64,000 nucleotides of DNA from Actinoplanes solisilvae. GTDB taxonomy: Bacteria; Actinomycetota; Actinomycetes; Mycobacteriales; Micromonosporaceae. A model generated the notes under the pieces. That model saw only the letters and a program-made list of their open reading frames with translations. It was not told where the DNA came from and did no database searches. The position numbers and the translations under genes are program-made. Positions 54,659 to 63,096 of this stretch are shown in pieces. Position 1 is the stretch's first letter, and every line of letters starts with the position of its first letter. The DNA is taken from assembly GCF_003999975.1 (NCBI RefSeq), contig NZ_RJAC01000002.1, forward strand, positions 124,001 to 188,000. The letters are read 5' to 3'.

Positions 54659-55669
54659 TCAGCGCGCGGGCGGCGCCGACGTGGTCTTCGTGGCCGTCGG
54701 CGTGGTCGACGGCGTGGTCGACGGCGTGGGCGGCGGCACGATGGCGCTGGGAGCGACGCTCGGAGTCGTGGACCCGGACGGGGTCGCGCCCGCGGTCGGG
54801 GACGTGAACGGCGCGGCGTCCGGGCAGAACGGGTAACCCATCGTCCGCGAATGGCTGACCTCGCCGGTGTCCGGGTTGTTGCACCAGGGGTCGCCGAGCT
54901 GCACCGGGTTGCCCTCCTGGTCGAACAGCCGCGCCCCGGGAACCAGCCGGCCCTCCTGGTCGTACACGAAGAGGTCTCTGACGTTGTCGAACGGCGACCC
55001 GCCGGAGTAGCCCACGTCCTGATAGCCCGGGTCGCGCACGGAGCTGTCCGCGCTGAAGAACCCGGCCAGCGCGAAGATCGCCAGGACGGCCGTGCCGCCG
55101 TGCAGCAGGTTGCGCTGCCATCCGGTCAGCCGCGGGTCGCGCGCGCCGAGCAGGATCGAGCCGATCACCGCCCCCGCGAGCAGCAGCAACGCGATGATCG
55201 TGCTGTTCCCGACGCGGGGCAGCAGGCCCATCGAGTGCGACCCGCCGTCGAGCAGGAGCGCGATCGCCATCGCGGCCAGATAGCCCCGCAGCACCCACCA
55301 CGCCGGTCGCAGCAGCGTGAGGAACTCGCTCGCCGTGGCGTACCCGATCAGGGGACCGATCTTGACGTCGGCCCGCCCCCAGATGCGCAGGACGTCGGCC
55401 TTGGCCTCGTGGAGCGCGACGAAGCGGGGTTTGGGCGGGTCGGGGAAGCCGCCGACGAACCCGGCCGCGGTGGCGCGCAGCTCGGCCGCGTACGCCTCCG
55501 GGCTGCCCAGCCGGTCGGTGAGCGTCATCGAGTCTTCGGCGCGGATCTCGGCCAGGTGTTCTGGCAGGTCTTCGAGCAGCTCGGCGCGGGTCGCCTCGGG
55601 GAGGTCGGCCAGCGCCGCACGGACCCGCTCGACGTACTCGGTGATCTCGTCCTGTGCCGTGGAGTTCAC
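54659..55669 (-). CDS. HAAS/DUF1700-type membrane protein paired with PadR
   Basis: A 336-residue protein. The N-terminal HAAS domain (about 5-60: EYVERVRAALADLPEATRAE and LLEDLPEHLAEI) is a cytoplasmic helical bundle. Four or so membrane helices follow (about 115-215). The extracytoplasmic region contains FVYDQEGRLVPG and a Pro/Ser/Thr-rich tail. GTG 55669 overlaps the padR stop in GTGA. Proteins with this domain are typically encoded just after a PadR regulator, as here. Confidence 0.85.
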   Translation of the reverse strand: MNSTAQDEITEYVERVRAALADLPEATRAELLEDLPEHLAEIRAEDSMTLTDRLGSPEAYAAELRATAAGFVGGFPDPPKPRFVALHEAKADVLRIWGRADVKIGPLIGYATASEFLTLLRPAWWVLRGYLAAMAIALLLDGGSHSMGLLPRVGNSTIIALLLLAGAVIGSILLGARDPRLTGWQRNLLHGGTAVLAIFALAGFFSADSSVRDPGYQDVGYSGGSPFDNVRDLFVYDQEGRLVPGARLFDQEGNPVQLGDPWCNNPDTGEVSHSRTMGYPFCPDAAPFTSPTAGATPSGSTTPSVAPSAIVPPPTPSTTPSTTPTATKTTSAPPAR

Positions 55670-55995
55670 GCCGTCTCCCGCTCGCGAAGCAGATCGTCCA
55701 TGGTGGATGCGAAGCCGTGCCACACTTTGCCCGACCGCTGCAACTCGGCGCGACCGGCGGCGTTGAGGCCGTAGTACTTGCGGTGGGGGCCTTCGTCGCT
55801 GGGAACCACGTAGGTGTTCAGGAATCCGCCGGCGTAGAGGCGTCGTAGCGTGCCGTAGACGGACGCGTCGCCGACCTCGTCGAGCCCGGCGGCTCGCAGG
55901 CGGCGAAGAATGTCGTAGCCGTAGCCGTCCTCGCCACGCAGCACGGCGAGAACGGCCAGGTCCAGGACACCCTTGAGCAGCTGGGTGGTATCCAC
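55666..55995 (-). CDS. PadR family transcriptional regulator
   Basis: A 109-residue winged-helix repressor. LLKGVLDLAVLAVLRGEDGYGYDI is the family start (core LDLAVLAVL), ASVYGTLRRLYAGGF is the recognition helix region and RKYYGLNAAGRAEL the wing. The ligand is unknown; it likely controls itself and the HAAS membrane protein. GTG 55995 follows TACTGT by seven bases, suggesting a leaderless mRNA. Confidence 0.9.
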   Translation of the reverse strand: MDTTQLLKGVLDLAVLAVLRGEDGYGYDILRRLRAAGLDEVGDASVYGTLRRLYAGGFLNTYVVPSDEGPHRKYYGLNAAGRAELQRSGKVWHGFASTMDDLLRERETA

Positions 55996-56008
55996 GCGGT
56001 GGACAGTA
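55996..56008 (-). promoter_or_regulatory. Leaderless promoter of padR
   Basis: TACTGT (56008-56003) then seven bases and GTG 55995. Confidence 0.45.
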
Positions 56009-56065
56009 CTGCGCATTGCGAAATACCGTCAAGAGCGTTGTACCGCTCGGCGTTCGGAGAGCTCG

Positions 56066-56974
56066 TCAGGCCAGGCTGAAGGCGATGCCGTCGAGAATGT
56101 CGTGCTCCGACGCGATCACCGCGTCGTGCCCCGAGCGCTCCATGATCGTGCGCAGGATCAGCGCGCCCGCCCCGATCACGTCGGCCCGGCCGGGGTGCAT
56201 GACCGGCAGGGCCAGGCGCCGCTCGACCGTCATGGCCAGCAGCTCGGCGGTCACCCGGGATACGTCGTCGAGGCTCACCTCGGCGTGGTGAATGCGCGTG
56301 GGATCGTACTCGGAAAGGCCTTCGGCCAGGGCCGTGACCGTCGTGACGGTGCCCGCCAGCCCGACGAGGGTCTTGGCCTCGCGACCGGGGACCGCGGTCA
56401 AGGCGATGTCGACGGCCGCCGTCACGTCACGCTCGGTGTTGTGGATCTCGGCGGGCGTCGGCGGGTCGCTGTGCAGGTGACGCTCGGTCATGCGGACGCA
56501 GCCGATGTCCATCGAGATCGCGTGGTCGACGTTGGCGACGCCGGTGACGAACTCGGTCGAGCCGCCACCGATGTCGACGATCAGGTAGGGAGTCTCGGCG
56601 GTCAGCCCCGCGACCGCGCCGGTGAACGAGAGCCGGGCCTCCTCGGTGCCGCTGATCACCTCGGGGTCGATGTGGAGCACGCCGCGCACCATGTCGCGGA
56701 ACTCCTGCGCGTTCGAGGCATCGCGCGACGCTGAGGTCGCACACATGCGCACCCTCGTCACGCCCAGTTCGGCGATCTCGGCGGCATAACCGATCAGAGC
56801 CTTCCGCGTACGGGCCAGAGCGCCCTCGGACAGCCGGCCCGTACGATCCACGCCCTCACCGAGTCGCACGATCTCCATGCGCCGGGCCACGTCGGTCAGC
56901 CGTCCGTCCGCGACGTCGGCGATGAGCAGGCGGATCGAGTTCGTCCCGCAGTCGATCGCGGCGACGCGGCTCAT
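56066..56974 (-). CDS. ppx: Exopolyphosphatase (Ppx/GppA family)
   Basis: A 302-residue ASKHA-fold phosphatase that removes terminal phosphates from polyphosphate or (p)ppGpp. AAIDCGTNSIRLLIADV is the first phosphate loop, ATSASRDASNAQEF the P2 region, IVDIGGGSTEFV the second loop, and VGLAGTVTTVTALA the third. It lacks the C-terminal HD domain of E. coli Ppx, as actinobacterial forms do. It overlaps the acetyltransferase stop by four bases. Together with PPK2 and the CHAD protein it marks active polyphosphate metabolism. Confidence 0.93.
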   Translation of the reverse strand: MSRVAAIDCGTNSIRLLIADVADGRLTDVARRMEIVRLGEGVDRTGRLSEGALARTRKALIGYAAEIAELGVTRVRMCATSASRDASNAQEFRDMVRGVLHIDPEVISGTEEARLSFTGAVAGLTAETPYLIVDIGGGSTEFVTGVANVDHAISMDIGCVRMTERHLHSDPPTPAEIHNTERDVTAAVDIALTAVPGREAKTLVGLAGTVTTVTALAEGLSEYDPTRIHHAEVSLDDVSRVTAELLAMTVERRLALPVMHPGRADVIGAGALILRTIMERSGHDAVIASEHDILDGIAFSLA

Positions 56975-57462
56975 AGATGCAACAGCATTCTCGTGTTCCC
57001 CAGCGTGTTGGGCTTGACCCGTTCCAGGTCGAGGAATTCGGCGACACCTTCGTCGTACGAGCGCAGGAGTTGCTCGTACACAGCATGCGGCACGGGGGCG
57101 CCGTCGATCTCGGTGAACCCGAACGAACCGAAGAACCGGGTCTCGAACGTGAGGCAGAAGACGCGGGCCACCCCGAGATCACGGGCCACGTCGAGAAGCC
57201 GCTCGACGATCTGGTGACCGATCTTGCGCCCGCGGAAGGCGGGGTCGACGGCCACGGTGCGGATCTCGGCGAGGTCTTCCCACATGACGTGCAGGGCGCC
57301 GCAGCCTCTGATCTCGTCGCCTTCGGCCGCGACCCAGAACTCCTGCACCGACTCGTAGAGGGTGACCGTCGCCTTGCTCAGCAGCCGGCGGTCGGCCGTG
57401 TATTCGTCGACCAGGGTCCGGATCGCCCGGATGTCGCTGGTGCGCGCGCGGCGGATCTCCAA
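56971..57462 (-). CDS. ArgA-like amino-acid N-acetyltransferase
   Basis: A 163-residue GNAT of the short amino-acid N-acetyltransferase type. Motif A is AFRGRKIGHQIVERLL, preceded by CGALHVMWEDLAEIRTVAVD; VFCLTFETRFFGSFGF is typical of these enzymes. From memory it resembles mycobacterial ArgA (Rv2747), which starts arginine synthesis by acetylating glutamate. It starts with TTG directly after the DUF501 stop; no other start fits. Other amino-acid substrates remain possible. Confidence 0.82.
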   Translation of the reverse strand: MEIRRARTSDIRAIRTLVDEYTADRRLLSKATVTLYESVQEFWVAAEGDEIRGCGALHVMWEDLAEIRTVAVDPAFRGRKIGHQIVERLLDVARDLGVARVFCLTFETRFFGSFGFTEIDGAPVPHAVYEQLLRSYDEGVAEFLDLERVKPNTLGNTRMLLHL

Positions 57463-57463
57463 C

Positions 57464-57961
57464 TCACTCGGCCTTGGGGACGCACGGGCCGTCGATCCAC
57501 CACGGTTCGACCGCGTCGCGCACCTCGTCGCCGAACGGGTTGACGCCGCGGCCCACGGCCAGCGCGTGGCCGAGGTGCACGTGCAGGCATTTCACCCGGT
57601 CGGGCATGCCGCCGGCGGCCACATGCGCGATCTCGGGCACATCCTCGATCGCCTTGCGACGGGAGACGTAATCGGCGGCGGCGGCTTTGTACCGCGCGGC
57701 CAGCTCGGGATCGGTCGACAGGCGGTCCTGCATGTCGCGCATGACGCCGGCCGACTCGAGGCGGCTGCACGCGGCGGTCGCGTGCGGGCAGGTCAGGTAG
57801 TAGAGCGTCGGGAACGGGGTGCCGTCGTCGAGGCGGGGCGACGTCTCGACGACGTCGGGGTTGCCGCACGGGCAGCGGTGCGCGACGGCACGGGTGCCCC
57901 GGGGGCGGCGGCCCAGCTGGGCCTGGACGATGTCAAGATCGGCCTCGGAGGGTTCGCTCAT
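57464..57961 (-). CDS. DUF501 family protein
   Basis: A 165-residue protein. The signature CPCGNPDVVETSPRLDDGTPFPTLYYLTCP (core CGNPDVVETSPRL) and VKCLHVHLGHALA with GVNPFGDEV identify DUF501. Several Cys and His suggest a metal site. In mycobacteria the orthologue lies between ftsB and ppx (Rv1025), as here with a GNAT inserted. Function unknown. It starts 8 bases after ftsB. Confidence 0.9.
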   Translation of the reverse strand: MSEPSEADLDIVQAQLGRRPRGTRAVAHRCPCGNPDVVETSPRLDDGTPFPTLYYLTCPHATAACSRLESAGVMRDMQDRLSTDPELAARYKAAAADYVSRRKAIEDVPEIAHVAAGGMPDRVKCLHVHLGHALAVGRGVNPFGDEVRDAVEPWWIDGPCVPKAE

Positions 57962-57969
57962 TTCAGCTT

Positions 57970-58587
57970 TCAGTTCGGAGACTCTGCGTCCGCGGCTCTC
58001 ACGCTGCTCCACAGCGTGTCGTACCAGCGGTCGGGCGCGGGCGCCGGGGGTTTGGTGCCGGCCTCGGCGGCGGCGCCGGCCGGGTCGTTCAGCACCACGA
58101 GCGGGATCTCGCCGTCGCGCACGTAGAACAGTTTCTCGCGGGCCTGCGCCCGGAGGTATTCCGGGTCCTGCCACTTCTGCAGCTCTTGCGACTTCTGCAC
58201 GATGAGCTCGCGCTGCGCGGCCTGGTCGGCCTCGAGCTGGGCGATCTGCGATTCCTGCGCGAGATAGACCCGGAGCGGATAGGTGTAGGCCAGCGCGAGC
58301 GCGATGAACACGACGATGAGGATCATCGCGCGACCGGTCAGGGCTCGTGGCCTCGGAGCGACGGTGCGCTTGGTGGCCCCCCGGCCGCCGTTGGCCGGAC
58401 GGCGCGAGGCGGTCGGGCGGTTGGCGGTCTTGCGGATCGGGCCGGTGGTGCGGACGGCACCGGTCTTGCGCACGGCGCCCGTCTTACGGACCGCGCCGGT
58501 GTTGCGCACGGCCCCGGTGGCTCGGGCACGCGACGACGCGGGGCGGCGGGCCGGGCCCTGACCGCTCGGTGCTCGTCGCTGTGTCAC
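57970..58587 (-). CDS. Septum formation initiator FtsB/DivIC
   Basis: A 205-residue divisome protein. The first 88 residues are a basic cytoplasmic tail with five tandem hexapeptides of the GAVRKT type. One membrane helix (about 88-107, LILIVVFIALALAYTYPL) is followed by the FtsB coiled coil (QESQIAQLEADQAAQRELIV) and KLFYVRDGEIPLVV. FtsB links FtsL and FtsQ in the septal complex. GTG start with GGAGGGG upstream. The eno-ftsB-DUF501-ppx order is conserved in actinobacteria. Confidence 0.92.
   Translation of the reverse strand: MTQRRAPSGQGPARRPASSRARATGAVRNTGAVRKTGAVRKTGAVRTTGPIRKTANRPTASRRPANGGRGATKRTVAPRPRALTGRAMILIVVFIALALAYTYPLRVYLAQESQIAQLEADQAAQRELIVQKSQELQKWQDPEYLRAQAREKLFYVRDGEIPLVVLNDPAGAAAEAGTKPPAPAPDRWYDTLWSSVRAADAESPN
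58436..58528. repeat. 18-bp tandem repeats in the ftsB 5' region
   Basis: Five degenerate 18-bp units encode GAVRNT, GAVRKT, GAVRKT, GAVRTT and GPIRKT in the cytoplasmic tail of FtsB. Confidence 0.8.
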
Positions 58588-58610
58588 CCCAACCCCTCCG
58601 TCATGTGCCG

Positions 58611-58651
58611 TGGCGCCCGCTGGAAACCTATGCCCGTTTCCGCGGGCGCCA
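58611..58651 (-). terminator. Strong hairpin between eno and ftsB
   Basis: TGGCGCCCGC (58611-58620) pairs with GCGGGCGCCA (58642-58651), and GGAAAC (58622-58627) with GTTTCC (58636-58641). No T run follows, so it may be a partial terminator, an RNA processing site or an mRNA stabiliser. Confidence 0.6.
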
Positions 58652-58677
58652 CAACTCCATGATCTAGCGGGCCCTCG

Positions 58678-59994
<1,317 letters not shown>

Positions 59995-60122
59995 TCACCG
60001 ACCGCGACCCTGCGGCCGACCACGACTTGAGCCTAACGAGCCCCGGCAGCGGGCGTACGCGCGGCCGGTTCTTTTGGTTTTGCCCTCATGTGGGGGCCGG
60101 CGCTGCCGATAACCCGGTCACT

Positions 60123-60746
60123 ATGAGCACACCCATGCTTCCCGCCGACGGGTCGTACATCGAGATGACCTCGTTCGGCGAAACGCTGCCAGATGTACGC
60201 GTCGTGACGGCCACGGACGAGGTGATCACCCTGTCCATGGCCCTGGACGACCTGCCACCGGCGAACTCGGAGGTCCGTTTGCGCTGGGCCGCCGCCCCGC
60301 GCGGAGGGTATGCCCTCGTGGGCACCGTGGCCGGGATCGACGGGAACCGGGTCGAGGTGCGCTACTCGGCCACACCCGCGATCGAGCAGAGCCGCGACTT
60401 CGTGCGCGGGGGCGGCGGCGAACCGATCGTGCTGGTGCGCCCCGGTCTGGAAAGTGCCCAAGGCTTGATCCACGACCTCAGCGAGGGCTCGGTGCGGGCC
60501 CACTTCACCGATGTCGAGGTGGCGCTGGGCGACGAGATCACCCTTCGCATGCAGGTCGGGGACGAGGTGGTCGCGTTCGCGGCCCGCGCGTCGAAGGTCA
60601 GCTCGGTGCGGCAGCAGATCCCGGTCCGCGGGCCGCTGATGGTCGAGCTGGTCGCGGTGTTCACGGCGGCCGACGAGCACCAGGCCCGGGTCATCCGGCG
60701 CTACATCCTCACTCTTCAGATGAGGGCGCGGGCCCAGGCCCGATAA
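60123..60746 (+). CDS. PilZ domain protein (cyclic-di-GMP receptor)
   Basis: A 207-residue two-domain protein. An N-terminal YcgR-like barrel (about 1-85) precedes a PilZ domain (about 88-200). The ligand motif RxxxR is present as RDFVR near 92-97, and DxSxxG as HDLSEGS about 25 residues later. Binding of c-di-GMP is therefore likely. The only c-di-GMP enzyme in the window is the GGDEF-EAL protein at 19.7 kb. It is divergent from eno. Confidence 0.88.
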   Translation: MSTPMLPADGSYIEMTSFGETLPDVRVVTATDEVITLSMALDDLPPANSEVRLRWAAAPRGGYALVGTVAGIDGNRVEVRYSATPAIEQSRDFVRGGGGEPIVLVRPGLESAQGLIHDLSEGSVRAHFTDVEVALGDEITLRMQVGDEVVAFAARASKVSSVRQQIPVRGPLMVELVAVFTAADEHQARVIRRYILTLQMRARAQAR

Positions 60747-60787
60747 CGGTTTGCCGAGGGTTGCGTCGATGGGCCAAGGTGTCAGGC

Positions 60788-61450
60788 GTGCCCGCAGTTA
60801 CGCGCCTGACGCTCACCGGCCTCGTCGTCGTGGGCGCCGCGCTGCTCGGCACGGCCGGCTGCGCCGGGCTCGACGAGGCCAGCGCCTCCCCGATGACCAG
60901 GGAAAACCTGATCACCGAGACGGCCGATCAGCTCGCCGCGGGATCGGCCCTGACCTATCAGGCGACCTATCGGGTGACCGGCGGCGAAACGGCCACGATG
61001 AGCCGCGCGCAGGGTCCTCCGCGCGCGGCCTACGTCTATCCGGGCGGTCGCGTGATCACGACCACCACGGCGACGATCCGCTGCACGGGCTCGTCGTGCA
61101 CCTCGACGAAGGCCGACCCGTCGGTGGCCGCCTCCCTGGACGGGGCGCCGTTGGTCTCCCCCGAAGCCGTGCAGGCGATGCTCACGGCGGCCGCGATCGA
61201 CCCGGTCGTCGAGACGAAACAGCACGACACGACCATCGCGGGACGACACGCTCTGTGCCTGCAGCTGCGCGACGTCGACGGAACCGCGGCCCCGGTCTTC
61301 GACGTCTGCGTGACGAACGAGGGCGTGCTGGCCAGCTTCACCGCCACCATCGACGGCAAACCGGTCGAACAGGCCCTGACCGCCTACCAGGACGCCGTCC
61401 CGATCGACGCGTTCCAGGTGCCCCCGGGCCACCGGCTGATCGGTTCGTGA
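60788..61450 (+). CDS. Putative lipoprotein
   Basis: A 220-residue lipoprotein. The signal peptide ends in the lipobox LLGTAGC (Cys near 25). The mature part is Thr-rich with a beta-strand pattern similar to LppX/LprG-type proteins (YQATYRVTGGETATM, VIDAFQVPPGHRLIG region), and contains two cysteine pairs (RCTGSSC and CLQLRDV...VCVTNEG). AAGGTGTC lies before GTG 60788. Function unknown; a lipid carrier role is only a guess. Confidence 0.8.
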   Translation: MPAVTRLTLTGLVVVGAALLGTAGCAGLDEASASPMTRENLITETADQLAAGSALTYQATYRVTGGETATMSRAQGPPRAAYVYPGGRVITTTTATIRCTGSSCTSTKADPSVAASLDGAPLVSPEAVQAMLTAAAIDPVVETKQHDTTIAGRHALCLQLRDVDGTAAPVFDVCVTNEGVLASFTATIDGKPVEQALTAYQDAVPIDAFQVPPGHRLIGS

Positions 61451-61484
61451 ACCTCGCCCGCGCCTGACGCGACTGAACAGTTCG

Positions 61485-62000
61485 ATGAGTGACGAACTGT
61501 TGGTGATCCGCTGCCGCCTGGGCGAGCGGGAGGCCTTCGCCGAGCTGGTGCGGGCGTGGCACGAGCGCGTCGAGCGCTACGTGAGCCGCATGCTGGGCCG
61601 GCCCGACGACGACGTGGTGCAGGAGATCTGGCTGGCCGTCGTGAAGGGCCTGCCCCGCCTGCGGCAACCGGACCGCTTCGCGCCCTGGCTGTATTCGATC
61701 GCCCGCCGGGCGGTGATGAATCGGCTGCGGGACTCGTACACCCCGCCTGTTACTTCAGACGTTTTGTCGCCTTTTTCGACGCTTGACGATGACGTGCTGG
61801 ACCGACAGGTGATCGCGGCGGCGCTAGGGGCGTTACCGCCGCGCGAACGCGAGGTCCTGATGCTGTTCCATCTCGAGGACCTCCCCCTGCAGGCGTGCGC
61901 CGAGATCTGCGACGTGCCGGTCGGAACGATCAAGTCACGCCTCAACCGAGCGCGGCGGCTGCTGCACGAAGAACTGCTGTCGAGGGGTGGCAGCTGCTGA
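61485..62000 (+). CDS. ECF-type RNA polymerase sigma factor
   Basis: A 171-residue sigma-70 family factor with regions 2 (about 12-85: FAELVRAWHERVERYVSRML, DDVVQEIWLAVVKGL, RFAPWLYSIARR) and 4 (about 115-165: LGALPPREREVLMLFHLEDL, VPVGTIKSRLNRARRLL). It has a TTA codon at 61833. No anti-sigma gene follows; instead a gene-free stretch with a TnpB remnant lies downstream. A membrane protein at 62692 could be a partner. The target promoters are unknown. Confidence 0.93.
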   Translation: MSDELLVIRCRLGEREAFAELVRAWHERVERYVSRMLGRPDDDVVQEIWLAVVKGLPRLRQPDRFAPWLYSIARRAVMNRLRDSYTPPVTSDVLSPFSTLDDDVLDRQVIAAALGALPPREREVLMLFHLEDLPLQACAEICDVPVGTIKSRLNRARRLLHEELLSRGGSC

Positions 62001-62277
62001 CGTGTTGATAGTCGGTAGTGCTCACTGGTTGGCAATAGGGACGGTGTCAAGGCAAAGAAGTGGGCAGCGGCCACCGGTATCCCGTAGGCAAACTTGCTGC
62101 GGCGCCACATACCAAATTCCTAGGCAGACGACGACATGTCTCTTGACTAGTTGCCATGCGGTAGCGGAGACTGGTTTCGTTCCGATGGAGGGCATGTAGA
62201 GGGGGGACCGTGAGCGATAGTGTGCGTTCGGGTGTCACCTCTGCGATCTCGGGTGCCGGGCCGTGATTTCGACGCTT
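62001..62277. other. Disturbed gene-free stretch before the TnpB remnant
   Basis: This stretch is lower in GC than its neighbours. A strong AGAGGGGGGACC precedes a GTG at 62210 that opens only an 18-codon ORF (SDSVRSGVTSAIS...), which looks like the severed 5' end of a gene. No other gene is seen. Confidence 0.5.
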
Positions 62278-62615
62278 TGCACACGGTCGCGTCGCAGGAT
62301 CGTCCTTCCACGACGTGCTCGGCCTGTGGCGCGGTGAAAACCAAGCCGGCCCTGTCCGAGCGTGAATGCCGTTGTGTGGCGTGCGGCCTGGTCATCGACC
62401 GGGACCGGAACGTCGCGCTGAACCTGGCCGCGCTCGCGGCACAGTTCGACACCGCCGGGAGTGGCTCGGTGGCAGCACGTGGAGCCGACCAGAAGACCCG
62501 CGTATGCGGGCGGGTGGCTGTGAAGCGTGAACCCGGCACGACAGCAGTCGGTCAGACCGGGACCGTCCCGCCGCAAGGCAGGACTACCAACCGTGTGCTC
62601 ACCAAAGCGCACTGA
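62278..62615 (+). pseudogene. TnpB (IS200/IS605-type) C-terminal remnant
   Basis: The open frame carries only the zinc-ribbon end of a TnpB nuclease: STTCSACGAVK and CRCVACGLVIDRDRNVALN, where DRDxN holds the last RuvC aspartate. A typical TnpB tail follows (REPGTTAVGQTGTVPPQG). The RuvC N-terminal two thirds and the start codon are missing, and no tnpA is nearby. It is a dead fragment of a transposon. Confidence 0.85.
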
Positions 62616-62691
62616 GCGGTAACGGTACACCGAATGACACCCGACGAACTGATCGGACGCCTTTCCGCCCACGCTGTCGCTGCGCAGGAGA

Positions 62692-63096
62692 TTGACGTAC
62701 GTCGTGGTGGCGTTGCTCGGCCTGGTCGGCGCCGGCCTGATCAGCGTGCTGTGGGCGACCGAACCCGGCCTGCCCGTCCGCACCCGGGCCGCGTTAGCCG
62801 TGCTGGTGACGGTCGGCCTGGGCTGGACCACCTTCGGCACCTGGGCGGTGACCCGCCGAACCCCGCTGTTCGCCCGCGACCGCGTCATCGCCGCCTGGCT
62901 GGCCCTGGGCGCGTGGACGGTGTTCGCCGTAGGGGCGCTGGTCGTCGCCCCGACCACACCCGGGTGGCTGATCACGGTCGCCCTGCTGCTCGGCGCGACC
63001 GCCGTCGCGAACCTGGGTGTCGCTTTGCGAACCCGCGCGGGTTTGCGCCGCCGGCGAGCCGAGCTGGACCGCGCTTCACGTCAAGGTCATCAGTAG
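62692..63096 (+). CDS. Four-helix membrane protein
   Basis: A 134-residue protein with four membrane helices (about 2-20, 32-53, 66-90, 96-115) and a basic tail. It carries a TTA codon at 62794. The start is doubtful: TTG 62692 is just one base after AGGAG, whereas GTG 62704 or 62707 is 13-16 bases after it. A frame opening at ATG 62634 (MTPDELIGRLSAHA) precedes it and could be a separate small gene or a displaced N-terminus. Its 3' end overlaps the opposite gene. Possibly the membrane partner of the ECF sigma factor. Confidence 0.65.
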   Translation: MTYVVVALLGLVGAGLISVLWATEPGLPVRTRAALAVLVTVGLGWTTFGTWAVTRRTPLFARDRVIAAWLALGAWTVFAVGALVVAPTTPGWLITVALLLGATAVANLGVALRTRAGLRRRRAELDRASRQGHQ

